A program made the translations under genes and the position numbers. 28,324 bases of DNA from a virus: positions 1 to 28,324 of the IMG/VR virus record IMGVR_UViG_3300030331_002600; one strand, 5' to 3'. Below are positions 1-6,937 of this stretch, in pieces. Position 1 is the first letter of the stretch. Every line of letters starts with the position of its first letter. The notes beneath the pieces are model-generated. The model did no database searches. It saw only the letters and a list, made by a program, of their open reading frames with translations, and was not told the DNA's origin.

Positions 1-1
1 A

Positions 2-427
2 CCTACTAAAAGAGACCCCGATCCTTATAGGGATTGGTTAGATGAGTTAATATCTAACAAACAAGATATGGAAGGGTATGATGCAGGAGAAGAAAGAGAA
101 GATGTGTTTAATTCTAGAATGGCAAGATTTTTGGAAGATGTTGAGGATACTACAGAGTTTGATCAAATAGATTCTGGAAACATTTGGAAAGACGATATGT
201 CAATGAGATTTAAATTAGAGACATTTAGATCATTTATGAAAAAAATGGGTTATAACTGGAATGAAAAAGAATGCACAAGATTTTTAGAACAAGGCGGAGC
301 ACAACCAAAAAAGAAATTTCAAAACTTAGACTCAAGACATTGGTTGGTTGCTTTACCAAAGCAAATAGAGCACAAAAATAAAGATGTCAAATTTACTAAA
401 AAGAAAGCTGCGTGGGAAGACAATTAA
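2..427 (+). CDS. C-terminal part of an unidentified phage protein
   Basis: The reading frame is open from the first bases of the window, so this is the 3' end of a gene that begins upstream; the first in-frame ATG is at 68. The visible 141 residues are rich in charged and aromatic residues, with no transmembrane segment and no motif I can name. The last third (residues roughly 70-130) looks like a small basic, possibly winged-helix domain. It sits directly upstream of a helicase and a DNA polymerase and overlaps the helicase start by 44 bases, so a replication role such as the tail of a primase/helicase protein is possible, but this rests on position only. Confidence 0.75.
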   Translation, partial: PTKRDPDPYRDWLDELISNKQDMEGYDAGEEREDVFNSRMARFLEDVEDTTEFDQIDSGNIWKDDMSMRFKLETFRSFMKKMGYNWNEKECTRFLEQGGAQPKKKFQNLDSRHWLVALPKQIEHKNKDVKFTKKKAAWEDN

Positions 428-1994
428 AATATTTGGACCCCCAGGAACTGGAAAAACTGAAAATTTACTCAAGAGAGTCCAGCGTTATCTTAAACAAGGT
501 TACTCTCCCGATGAAATCTGTTACATATCATTTACCAACAAAGCAGTTGATGAGTGTGTTGCAAGAGTCAGAAAAAGATTTACCAATTATGACGAAGATG
601 ACTTCAAGTATTTTAGAACGTTACATTCTTTGGCCAGACAACAGTTTGCTGAGATTCCCGTTCTAGATCCAAAGGCAGATCTACTTATGTTTCATACACA
701 GTATGGAACTGTGAAAGTAAAATATAAAGACACGTGGGATGATCAAAAAGTATTTAACAATTGGTCCTTACAAATTTATGATAGAGCAAGAAATATGAAA
801 GTTGATCCTGTATGGTTGTATAAACAACAAACTAGAAAAGCTGTTAGATTACAACAATTCAAATCAATTATAAATGGTTACGAAGAATTTAAAACTATGG
901 AACTTGAAACAGGAGAACGAACACCGGACAGATTAGATTTTACCGATATGGTTGAAAGATATATTACAAAAGGATTAGTAATACCTTTTAAAGTATTGAT
1001 GGTGGATGAAGCACAAGATCTTACTCCTTTACAATGGGATATGGTTGTCAAGATAGCTAAACAAGTTGATAGAGTGTATATTGCAGGAGACGATGATCAA
1101 GCTATCTATGAATGGAATGGTGCTGATGTAACTTTATTTCAAACGTTTCCTGGTAAATCCTTGGTTTTAAAAAAATCAGTAAGATTAAATAAGAACGTGC
1201 ACTTCTTTTCTAAATGTTTGTTACATTCTATGGGCGATAATAGGGTGCAAAAAGAATTTTATTCTAATGGTAAGGACGGAAAGATTTATCGTTGGAACAA
1301 TTTAAAAAAGATACCTTGGGACCTAGAGGGTAGTTGGATGGTCTTAGCGAGAATAAACGATGTAAAAAAAGAATTACAAGAGGAGGCTAAAAATCTAGGT
1401 TTATATTTTCAAGATGTTAAAAATAACAAATCATTTGATCCGAATCAGTTCTTAGCTATACAGTATTGGGAAAAAATAGTTGACGGTGGTAGCATAAACC
1501 GTGAAGAGGCCTGTGTGATGTATGAGTATTTGTTGAATATTGACCACGGATACCGGTCACAGGACAGCAAAAAATGGTCGTTTGCCCACCCAAATCAAGT
1601 GTTTACTTTTGATGAATTACATTTAAGATGTGGTATGCGAGACGAAAAATCTTCATGGAAACAAGCATTTAAAAGAAAATTTAAGGAAAAAGATAAAAAA
1701 TACTTCTACAGATTAATGAATGAAGGAGTTGACTTAAATTTACCTCCTAAAATTATTATAGATACAATACATCAAGTAAAAGGTGGAGAAGCTGAAAATG
1801 TTGTTCTTGCAAGTAAATGTAATTTTCCGTCTCACTACGATAAAAAAAGTTTAACAGAAAAAGTAAAAGAACTTAGAGTTTGGTATACAGGAGCAACAAG
1901 GACTAAAAAAACTTTACATTTGTTAGGCACATACCATCAATATCATTTTCCATTGGGAAAATATTTTAATTTATATGAGGCAAATTATGTTTAA
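384..1994 (+). CDS. SF1 (UvrD/Rep/PcrA-like) DNA helicase
   Basis: ATP-dependent DNA helicase, probably unwinding DNA for the polymerase encoded downstream. Motifs seen in order: Walker A GPPGTGKT at residues 18-25, motif Ia YISFTNKAVDE near 47-57, Walker B VDEAQD at 207-212, motif III IAGDDDQAIYEWNG at 233-246, motif V around 459-475 (IDTIHQVKGGEAENV) and motif VI VWYTGATR at 499-506. At 536 residues it is shorter than bacterial UvrD (about 700), as is usual for phage versions. No later ATG precedes Walker A, so the start at 384 is kept although it overlaps the upstream gene by 44 bases and has no clear Shine-Dalgarno. Family assignment is firm; the partnership with the polymerase is inferred from adjacency. 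Confidence 0.95.
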   Translation: MSNLLKRKLRGKTIKIFGPPGTGKTENLLKRVQRYLKQGYSPDEICYISFTNKAVDECVARVRKRFTNYDEDDFKYFRTLHSLARQQFAEIPVLDPKADLLMFHTQYGTVKVKYKDTWDDQKVFNNWSLQIYDRARNMKVDPVWLYKQQTRKAVRLQQFKSIINGYEEFKTMELETGERTPDRLDFTDMVERYITKGLVIPFKVLMVDEAQDLTPLQWDMVVKIAKQVDRVYIAGDDDQAIYEWNGADVTLFQTFPGKSLVLKKSVRLNKNVHFFSKCLLHSMGDNRVQKEFYSNGKDGKIYRWNNLKKIPWDLEGSWMVLARINDVKKELQEEAKNLGLYFQDVKNNKSFDPNQFLAIQYWEKIVDGGSINREEACVMYEYLLNIDHGYRSQDSKKWSFAHPNQVFTFDELHLRCGMRDEKSSWKQAFKRKFKEKDKKYFYRLMNEGVDLNLPPKIIIDTIHQVKGGEAENVVLASKCNFPSHYDKKSLTEKVKELRVWYTGATRTKKTLHLLGTYHQYHFPLGKYFNLYEANYV

Positions 1995-2187
1995 AAAAGA
2001 AATACTAGACGCATTAACAAAGAGATATAATGCACAAATATCAGAGGCAAAAACTACAATAAATATATATTTAGAAAAACCAGTAGGTATAGGCGAGCAT
2101 CCACAACATATTGATGAAGTAGATAAATTAGTTAATAAAGTAGCAGAAGCAGAGGATAAATTAGCTGTTTTAGGGAGACTTAAATGA
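1987..2187 (+). CDS. small unknown phage protein
   Basis: A 66-residue soluble protein, charged and probably helical in its second half, with a His/Gly turn (GIGEHPQH) between an N-terminal and a C-terminal helix. An ATG at 1975 is also in frame, but GAGG at 1977-1980 lies six bases before ATG 1987, which supports the later start. The start overlaps the helicase end by 8 bases, and the stop overlaps the next ATG (ATGATGA). It therefore belongs to the replication operon and is probably translationally coupled. I recognise no family and assign no function. Confidence 0.7.
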   Translation: MFKKEILDALTKRYNAQISEAKTTINIYLEKPVGIGEHPQHIDEVDKLVNKVAEAEDKLAVLGRLK

Positions 2188-2432
2188 TGACAAATAAAGA
2201 TATGTTTGATGATATTTTTCCACAGGATAAACAAATTGGAGGATCACACTATAAATTTTTTACAATTCAACCCTTTGAATTTATATCTAAGAATGAGCTC
2301 ACGTTTTTCCAAGGGAACGTGATAAAATACGTTTGTAGATATAAACACAAAAATGGAGTTGAGGATTTAGAAAAAATAAAACATTATTGTGATTTAGAAA
2401 TTAAAAAATTAAAAGATGCAAAGAAAAAATAA
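2184..2432 (+). CDS. DUF3310 family protein
   Basis: The protein has 82 residues. The conserved DUF3310 signature is visible: QIGGSHYK near residues 17-24, IQPFEFI near 28-34, GNVIKYVCRYKHKNG at about 44-58, and a C-terminal DLEKIKHYCDLEI helix. DUF3310 proteins are common in phages of many hosts, nearly always among nucleotide or replication genes. They are sometimes labelled nucleotide kinase, but no biochemical role is settled and no P-loop is visible here. The ATGA overlap with the preceding stop and the location between helicase and polymerase fit a DNA-metabolism role. Family call strong, function unknown. Confidence 0.88.
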   Translation: MMTNKDMFDDIFPQDKQIGGSHYKFFTIQPFEFISKNELTFFQGNVIKYVCRYKHKNGVEDLEKIKHYCDLEIKKLKDAKKK

Positions 2433-2592
2433 ATGTGATGAGTGTGATAGAAACGGAGTTGTAGTTGAAAACAAGAAAATTTATTGTGCTGAGTGTTATA
2501 TGTTTAATAATGATATTCTTCCCCGTATCGTGCGTTCAACTAAACGAAAACGTCAGCATAAATCCATTAACTATAATAAAACACTTCACTAA
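2416..2592 (+). CDS. tiny zinc-ribbon protein
   Basis: A 58-residue protein. Two CxxC knuckles (CDEC at residues 7-10 and CAEC at 24-27) are separated by a short beta-hairpin-like segment, followed by a strongly basic tail (RSTKRKRQHK). Four cysteines at this spacing suggest one structural zinc ion and nucleic-acid or protein binding. The gene overlaps the DUF3310 gene by 17 bases in another frame and is followed six bases after its stop by a membrane-peptide gene, in the dense style of the operon. No Shine-Dalgarno is visible, so translation would depend on coupling. Function beyond zinc binding is inference. Confidence 0.72.
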   Translation: MQRKNKCDECDRNGVVVENKKIYCAECYMFNNDILPRIVRSTKRKRQHKSINYNKTLH

Positions 2593-2598
2593 CAAAAA

Positions 2599-2691
2599 AT
2601 GACATTTGGATATGGACTAGGTATGTTTTTAGTGGGTGTGATTGTGATAGCAATAATATTAACAGTAGGTTATTACATAATAAATAAATGA
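2599..2691 (+). CDS. single-pass membrane peptide (30 aa)
   Basis: This very short frame encodes a short polar start, a run of about 20 hydrophobic residues (MFLVGVIVIAIILTVGYYII) and a two-residue polar end, so it is a minimal single transmembrane helix. Its TGA overlaps the ATG of the DNA polymerase gene (ATGA at 2688-2691), which argues that it is translated and coupled to the polymerase. No Shine-Dalgarno is evident. At least three similar peptides occur elsewhere in the window (6918, 8791, 12345). No function can be assigned from sequence. Confidence 0.55.
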   Translation: MTFGYGLGMFLVGVIVIAIILTVGYYIINK

Positions 2692-4562
2692 CTCATCAAT
2701 TAAATTTTATATATAATGATAGCGATTGGGTATGTCCTAATGAATATCCCGACTTATCACAAGCAAAAGAAATAGCAATAGATTTAGAAACTAAAGATCC
2801 TAATTTAAAAAGTAAGGGTTCAGGTTGGGCCACGTTTGATGGCCACATCGTGGGGTTTGCAGTGGCTGCGTTTGACAAACAATGGTATTTCCCAATAGCG
2901 CATGACGCTGGTGGTAACATGGATCTTGGAATAACCACAGCATGGATGCAGGACGTTTTAAAAACACCCGCAACAAAAATATTTCATAATGCAAGTTATG
3001 ATGTGGGTTGGTTGCTTGTGAATGGTTTTGAAATCAAAGGTAAAATTGTAGATACTATGATAGCCGCAGCTTTAGTGGATGAAAATAGATTTAGTTTTAG
3101 TTTAAACGCTTGTGCTAAAGATTGGTTAGGTGAATTAAAAAATGAAACGTTTTTAAATGAAAAGGCTAAAGAGTGGGGTATTGATGCCAAGCAAGATTTA
3201 TGGAGATTACCTGCAGGTTATGTTGGTTTTTATGCTGAGCAAGACGCAGGGTTAACTTTAAAACTTTGGCAGCATCTAAAAACAGAAATAAGTAAACAGA
3301 GTTTACATGATGTTTGGGATATGGAAATGGAGTTGCTTCCTATTTTAATTGAAATGCGTAGGACAGGTATACGTGTTGATGAGGAAAAAGCACATTTATT
3401 AAAAAAAGAATTTAAGGGTAAAGAAAATACTGTATTACATAAAATAAAAAAAGAAACTACGTTAGACGTAGATATATGGGCTGCAAGATCTGTAGCGCAG
3501 GTGTTTGATAGGATAGGTGTAGATTACCCACGGACACCGAAAACCGGAGAACCAAGCTTTACCCAAAATTGGTTAGTGAACTGTGATAACCCAATAGCGC
3601 AACTAATACGAGAAGCAAGAGAAATAAATAAATTCCATTCAACATTCATAGACTCCATACAAAGATACGTTCACAAAGGTAGAATCCACTCAGAGATTAA
3701 TCAATTAAGATCTGACCAGGGCGGAACTGTATCAGGACGTTTAAGTTATTCTAATCCAAATCTTCAACAAATACCAGCAAGAAATAAAGAGTTCGGTAAT
3801 AAAATAAGAAGTTTGTTTTTACCTGAAGAGGGTAGACAATGGGGTAGTTTTGATTATTCACAACAAGAGCCAAGATTAGTTGCTCACTACGCTGCCTCTG
3901 TGGATATTGATGGATCATTTACTGGAGCTGATGAATTTATAAAAGCATATGAAAGTGACGAAGCTGATTTTCATCAGATAGTTGCTGACATGGCTGGAAT
4001 ATCTAGAACTAATGCAAAAACAATTAACTTAGGTTTATTTTATGGTATGGGTAAGGCAAAGTTAGCTAGAGAGTTAGGTATATCAAAAGATGCTGCAGAG
4101 AGTTTATTAAGTAAATATCATACTAGAGTGCCTTTTGTTAAAAGGTTAGCCGAGGCCGTAACTAATAGTGCATCAAAATACGGCTTTATTCGAACAGTAA
4201 GGGGTCGCAAATGCCGATTTAACATGTGGGAGCCTGCTACCTTTGGAATGAACAAAGCTATGCAATACGAAGAGGCTAAAGCCATTTATGGAAACAATAT
4301 TAGAAGAGCCTTTACATACAAAGCTTTAAATAGATTAATACAAGGGTCAGCCGCTGATCAAACAAAACAAGCTATGATTAATTGCCATAAAAAAGGTTTC
4401 AAACCATTATTACAAATCCATGACGAATTGTGCTTTTCTATAAATGAGGAAAATGATATTATTAATTTAAAAAAGGAGATGGAGAATGCAATCGAATATC
4501 TCAAAGTCCCATTTAAAGTGGACATTGCACTTGGGAAAAGTTGGGGAGAAGCAAAAGAGTAA
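2688..4562 (+). CDS. polA: family A DNA polymerase with 3'-5' exonuclease domain
   Basis: Replicative phage DNA polymerase of the Pol I/T7 family, 624 residues. The proofreading domain shows Exo I (D32 and E34 in AIDLETKDP), Exo II (FHNASYDVGW) and Exo III (YAEQDAG). The polymerase domain shows motif A FDYSQQEPR with metal-binding D389, motif B RTNAKTINLGLFYGMG with K444 and Y452, and motif C QIHDEL with H578 and D579. There is no 5'-nuclease domain, as in T7. The O-helix residue aligned with E. coli Phe762 is Leu448. The start overlaps the upstream membrane-peptide stop as ATGA. Identification is secure; the biological meaning of Leu762 is discussed in the findings. Confidence 0.97.
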   Translation: MTHQLNFIYNDSDWVCPNEYPDLSQAKEIAIDLETKDPNLKSKGSGWATFDGHIVGFAVAAFDKQWYFPIAHDAGGNMDLGITTAWMQDVLKTPATKIFHNASYDVGWLLVNGFEIKGKIVDTMIAAALVDENRFSFSLNACAKDWLGELKNETFLNEKAKEWGIDAKQDLWRLPAGYVGFYAEQDAGLTLKLWQHLKTEISKQSLHDVWDMEMELLPILIEMRRTGIRVDEEKAHLLKKEFKGKENTVLHKIKKETTLDVDIWAARSVAQVFDRIGVDYPRTPKTGEPSFTQNWLVNCDNPIAQLIREAREINKFHSTFIDSIQRYVHKGRIHSEINQLRSDQGGTVSGRLSYSNPNLQQIPARNKEFGNKIRSLFLPEEGRQWGSFDYSQQEPRLVAHYAASVDIDGSFTGADEFIKAYESDEADFHQIVADMAGISRTNAKTINLGLFYGMGKAKLARELGISKDAAESLLSKYHTRVPFVKRLAEAVTNSASKYGFIRTVRGRKCRFNMWEPATFGMNKAMQYEEAKAIYGNNIRRAFTYKALNRLIQGSAADQTKQAMINCHKKGFKPLLQIHDELCFSINEENDIINLKKEMENAIEYLKVPFKVDIALGKSWGEAKE

Positions 4563-4695
4563 GTGCCCCAGGTGTGATGATAAACGTGTAATCACAACCT
4601 GGTTTGATTTATCTGAAACTCATAAAGTTAGCGTTGAGTGTCCTCAGTGTCTTCCTGATCTTCAGCTTCAATCTCTTCAAACGTCTGATCTTTAA
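4486..4695 (+). CDS. small zinc-ribbon protein overlapping polA
   Basis: A 69-residue protein with C27-P-R-C30 and C52-P-Q-C55, a treble-clef or ribbon-like four-cysteine site as seen in many small phage DNA-associated proteins. The ATG at 4486 follows GGAGA at 4481-4485 and an AAGGAG further upstream. The first 25 codons overlap the polymerase C-terminus in another frame. The 3' end overlaps, tail to tail, a minus-strand gene (4628-4777) by 68 bases, so the last 23 codons are constrained on both strands. Function beyond metal binding is not known. Confidence 0.65.
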   Translation: MQSNISKSHLKWTLHLGKVGEKQKSKCPRCDDKRVITTWFDLSETHKVSVECPQCLPDLQLQSLQTSDL

Positions 4696-4777
4696 GTCTA
4701 GGATCATATTCATAATATTTTATTTTATGACCCTGTTCTTTTAACTCTTTAATCATTTTTGGTGTCCATAAAAACAT
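4628..4777 (-). CDS. small acidic-tailed protein (49 aa)
   Basis: Read on the minus strand, an ATG at 4777 is preceded by a strong AAGGAGAG (complement of 4780-4787), giving 49 residues. A basic, aromatic N-terminal half (MFLWTPKMIKELKEQGHKI, then KYYEYDPRLK) is followed by a glutamate/aspartate-rich tail (EEIEAEDQEDTEDT). An extended -10 element (TGGTATAAT on the minus strand, at 4802-4810) lies 25 bases upstream. It resembles other small phage proteins with a WTPKMI start but no family name can be given. It overlaps the end of the zinc-ribbon gene on the other strand by 68 bases. Confidence 0.7.
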   Translation of the reverse strand: MFLWTPKMIKELKEQGHKIKYYEYDPRLKDQTFEEIEAEDQEDTEDTQR

Positions 4778-4801
4778 AACTCTCCTTTTTTATTTTTATC
4801 T

Positions 4802-4810
4802 ATTATACCA
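4802..4810 (-). promoter_or_regulatory. extended -10 promoter for the minus-strand gene at 4777
   Basis: On the minus strand the sequence reads TGGTATAAT: a perfect -10 hexamer (complement of 4802-4807) with the TGn extension. The -35 region is an A/T run without a clear hexamer, as is allowed for extended -10 promoters. The predicted start would leave a leader of about 20 bases containing AAGGAGAG. Confidence 0.45.
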
Positions 4811-4898
4811 TGGACGTTTTTTTGATTTTTTATTTTATTGAATAGTAGACGACTCACTAATGCAGGGGTTTAATTCTAGATGCGACAACGAATGCTTT

Positions 4899-5375
4899 TT
4901 AATGTTTTTCAAAATTTATTTTAAAAGCTAGTGAAATCCGTACTCCTTCGACAGGTGCAACACCTTTGTGTAATTTTTTAGAATCAAAAATTATTAATCT
5001 ATTTTGAACAAATTCAATTATTTCTTCATCTTTGATAATAAATTGACCTTTCTCTTTTAAATTTTCGCTTACCATTAATAAACAAGTAACATCACACTTA
5101 TCATAATGAAAGGAGCCTTCCATATTTGGATGTTGAATATTTGCATAAACATCATCTATTAAAATATTTTTATTAAAAAATTTTTTCAATTTACTTATTA
5201 AGTAAAGACTAAATGGTTCATAAGTGTTTAATTTAGAAATATAAAAATAATTGTTTTTGTCCCCTGAATGAGATCTTTGACAAAAAAAATGAGGAGCAGT
5301 GTGTAGAAAAAAAGTATGTAAAAAATTAATTAAATCTTTTTCCAACCAATCGTCTATAATTTGAGTTTTGATCAT
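4899..5375 (-). CDS. 2-oxoglutarate/Fe(II)-dependent oxygenase (prolyl-hydroxylase-like)
   Basis: The predicted enzyme couples oxidative decarboxylation of 2-oxoglutarate to hydroxylation of an unknown substrate. In the 158-residue protein the HxD iron motif is H90-Y-D92 (in GSFHYDKCD), the distal iron ligand is H136 (KKLHKG) and the 2-oxoglutarate-binding arginine is R146 (VRISLAF). This is the complete facial triad plus anchor of the double-stranded beta-helix fold. Length fits a minimal phage P4H-like domain. It is in the minus-strand island; the ATG at 5375 has no good Shine-Dalgarno, so the start is less certain. Two further oxygenases at 10317 and 27545 are of a different subtype. Substrate unknown. 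Confidence 0.85.
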   Translation of the reverse strand: MIKTQIIDDWLEKDLINFLHTFFLHTAPHFFCQRSHSGDKNNYFYISKLNTYEPFSLYLISKLKKFFNKNILIDDVYANIQHPNMEGSFHYDKCDVTCLLMVSENLKEKGQFIIKDEEIIEFVQNRLIIFDSKKLHKGVAPVEGVRISLAFKINFEKH

Positions 5376-5427
5376 TTTTATTTAGAGCGCATTAGCCTTA
5401 GGAAGAAAATTAGTTTTTTTAAAAAGC

Positions 5428-5616
5428 TTAACCTGCTTTTCGTAAAAGATCAACTTTTGCATCAATAACACTTTGATCATTGATTTTGACCTTTACATCT
5501 TTTAGTTCTATGTCGATCCACTTCATGTCAGGAGTTACTCTGCCCTGAGACAACGCTTGTGTTGCCCATTTGGATTCCAGCTGAAGTTTTTTCGCCACTA
5601 GTTCTTGTAGAGACAT
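5428..5616 (-). CDS. small unknown protein
   Basis: This 62-residue protein starts at ATG 5616, nine bases after GAGGAGG (complement of 5626-5632). A TTG immediately behind that Shine-Dalgarno is too close to be used. It appears soluble, with an N-terminal helix (SLQELVAKKLQLESKW) and a beta-rich middle (WIDIELKDVKVKI). It overlaps the 3' end of the minus-strand gene 5528-5803 by 89 bases in a different frame, an unusually long same-strand overlap. No family recognised. Confidence 0.68.
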   Translation of the reverse strand: MSLQELVAKKLQLESKWATQALSQGRVTPDMKWIDIELKDVKVKINDQSVIDAKVDLLRKAG

Positions 5617-5803
5617 TTCTATCAACCTCCTCGAATGTTATTATAGGTCTTTCAGAACTATAAAAAGATTCCTCATTACCCTTAATTTCCCCTGACTCAA
5701 CGCCATTCGCAAACGTGTCAAGAGCAGCCTTATCGTTCTTAGCCTCAAGCATCCCATTATAATACATATTTTTATATCTTGCTTGGACGCGATAAAGCTT
5801 CAT
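5528..5803 (-). CDS. small unknown protein
   Basis: A 91-residue protein beginning MKLYRVQARYKNMYYNGML, which looks like a small alpha/beta fold with a conserved tyrosine-rich first strand. The last third is serine, threonine and glycine rich and is encoded in the part overlapping the next gene. No Shine-Dalgarno precedes ATG 5803. A TATAAT (complement of 5809-5814) ends only 6 bases upstream, so transcription from that element would give a leaderless mRNA. Function unknown. Confidence 0.68.
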   Translation of the reverse strand: MKLYRVQARYKNMYYNGMLEAKNDKAALDTFANGVESGEIKGNEESFYSSERPIITFEEVDRNVSTRTSGEKTSAGIQMGNTSVVSGQSNS

Positions 5804-5808
5804 AAGCT

Positions 5809-5877
5809 ATTATATAGCAAAATGTGATATAAATGCAACACCTTACATTGTAGATTAAGGCAAAAAGATGATATAAT
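5809..5877. promoter_or_regulatory. divergent promoter pair
   Basis: Minus strand: TTGCAT (complement of 5833-5838), an 18-base spacer and TATAAT (complement of 5809-5814), directed at the gene starting at 5803. Plus strand: an extended -10 TGATATAAT with hexamer 5872-5877 and a weak -35 TTGTAG at 5848-5853 (18-base spacer), directed at the gene starting at 5892. Both elements lie in the only gap between these divergent genes. Promoter activity is inferred from consensus only. Confidence 0.5.
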
Positions 5878-5891
5878 AGTTTTGGAGCAAA

Positions 5892-6110
5892 ATGGCAAAA
5901 ACTTTAGTTTTATTAATATTATTATTTGATGGAACATTAGTTCAGGAGAGATATGATCTTTCAAGATCCATGTCTGTTCATGAATGTTTACTGTTTGCTG
6001 ATGATCATAGAGAAGCCATTTCAAAGTATATGGAGTTTGAAGATTCAATGAAAAATGGTTGGTATTTGAAAGATGGTAGAGGTACTGTTCAGGGCTTTAT
6101 TTGTGAATAA
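5892..6110 (+). CDS. small secreted or membrane-anchored Cys protein (type A)
   Basis: The 72-residue protein has a hydrophobic N-terminus (AKTLVLLILLFDG) that could act as a signal or anchor, then a polar region with HECL (C32) and a C-terminal GFICE (C71), giving a potential single disulfide. GGAG at 5884-5887 precedes ATG 5892 with good spacing. Its stop codon abuts, with no gap, the stop of the oppositely oriented gene 6111-6323, which has a similar plan (hydrophobic start, DCL, terminal FYC). I infer distant relationship or shared function. No named family recognised. Confidence 0.75.
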   Translation: MAKTLVLLILLFDGTLVQERYDLSRSMSVHECLLFADDHREAISKYMEFEDSMKNGWYLKDGRGTVQGFICE

Positions 6111-6323
6111 TTAGGCCTCTGGTACCGCCTTACAATAAAATTTAATGTAAATACCGTGTTTATTTACTTGTTCGTCACCTAATTCCTTAGTTTTCTCCTG
6201 TGCCATCTGATAGCCCATCATTAAACAATCGTACATGTCATTAAATGGTTGTTTTACTTGATAAGGTGCAATACATTCACCGGTTGTAAAACTACACATA
6301 ATCAAAGTAAGTAAAATTTTCAT
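6111..6323 (-). CDS. small secreted Cys protein (type B)
   Basis: The 70-residue protein starts at ATG 6323 behind AAGGAT (complement of 6330-6335); a longer frame upstream lacks a ribosome site. The N-terminus MKILLTLIMCSFTTGEC is a plausible signal peptide, with cysteines at 10, 17, 33 and 64. The mature part includes YDCLMMGYQMAQEKTKELG and ends GIYIKFYCK. It is convergent with the preceding gene, with stop codons directly adjacent. A periplasmic or envelope location is predicted. Function unknown. Confidence 0.75.
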   Translation of the reverse strand: MKILLTLIMCSFTTGECIAPYQVKQPFNDMYDCLMMGYQMAQEKTKELGDEQVNKHGIYIKFYCKAVPEA

Positions 6324-6333
6324 AAAATTATCC

Positions 6334-6361
6334 TTGCATATCCCATTAAAAATATTATATT
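6334..6361 (+). promoter_or_regulatory. promoter with ATATCCCAT spacer element
   Basis: TTGCAT at 6334-6339, a 16-base spacer and TATATT at 6356-6361 lie 27 bases ahead of the ATG at 6388. The spacer begins with ATATCCCAT (6338-6346), which recurs in the promoters at 11679 and, inverted, at 12523 and 13207. The combination suggests a co-regulated promoter set. Not tested. Confidence 0.5.
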
Positions 6362-6387
6362 CAGATAAAACTAACAAAGAGGATACC

Positions 6388-6678
6388 ATGAATGAAGATC
6401 AAAAAATAGAAGGTGTGACGACTGGAGCTACAGCTACAGTTGAACCATTAGTCTTAAAGCCTGAATGGGTTAAAGAAAAAGACAGAGACGAATCAAAAGT
6501 TAGAAAATTTGTTCTTACTCTTGATGAAGATACAAATAAAATATCATTACACGTGAATAATGAACTTTACAGAGAGTTTAATTGTAAAGATAATCTAGGA
6601 GCTAATATTAAGTTTCACGAAGCATTAGATAAAATTCTTTCTTGTTTTTCTAGTTGGAGAATATATGAAAGGAATTAA
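6388..6678 (+). CDS. unknown acidic protein
   Basis: Start chosen at ATG 6388, behind AGAGG at 6378-6382, giving 96 residues. An acidic, threonine-rich N-terminus precedes an alternating segment (KFVLTLDEDTNKISLHVNN) likely to form beta strands, then a helix and a final CFSSWRIYERN. No transmembrane segment. It is the first gene of a plus-strand group (6388-7249) with overlapping or near-overlapping members. No family recognised. Confidence 0.75.
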   Translation: MNEDQKIEGVTTGATATVEPLVLKPEWVKEKDRDESKVRKFVLTLDEDTNKISLHVNNELYREFNCKDNLGANIKFHEALDKILSCFSSWRIYERN

Positions 6679-6937
6679 ATCTAAATCAGAAGCTTGGAGT
6701 AATTGGATAAAAGAGGTAGATGAAATACTTTCTAAGACGCATATAACTACAGCGTCAGGTTCTGAAATGGAATATTCTGATCCACATTTTCAAGACCAAA
6801 TGCGAAGATTAACTTCTTGCTCACTTAACTTCACCGATATGCCTATCTATTTAATTAATAGTGATGTGGCTTGTAGTTTATTATGGGATGAAATAGAAAG
6901 TAGAAAGGATAGAAGAGATGCACAGACACCTAATTGA
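6665..6937 (+). CDS. unknown soluble protein
   Basis: A 90-residue soluble protein whose ATG follows GGAG at 6656-6659 with a five-base spacer and overlaps the preceding gene by 14 bases. It is helical at the N-terminus (KSEAWSNWIKEVDEIL) with two cysteines (52 and 70). The 3' end overlaps a membrane-peptide gene by 20 bases. No function can be named. Confidence 0.75.
   Translation: MKGIKSKSEAWSNWIKEVDEILSKTHITTASGSEMEYSDPHFQDQMRRLTSCSLNFTDMPIYLINSDVACSLLWDEIESRKDRRDAQTPN

Noticed and set aside
2696-3190. Antisense open frames within the polymerase gene
   Set aside because: They lack ribosome sites and motifs and lie wholly over a strongly conserved gene.
5800-6048. Minus-strand frame opposite gene 5892
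   Set aside because: It overlaps the well-supported plus-strand gene with a good ribosome site and has no coding features of its own.
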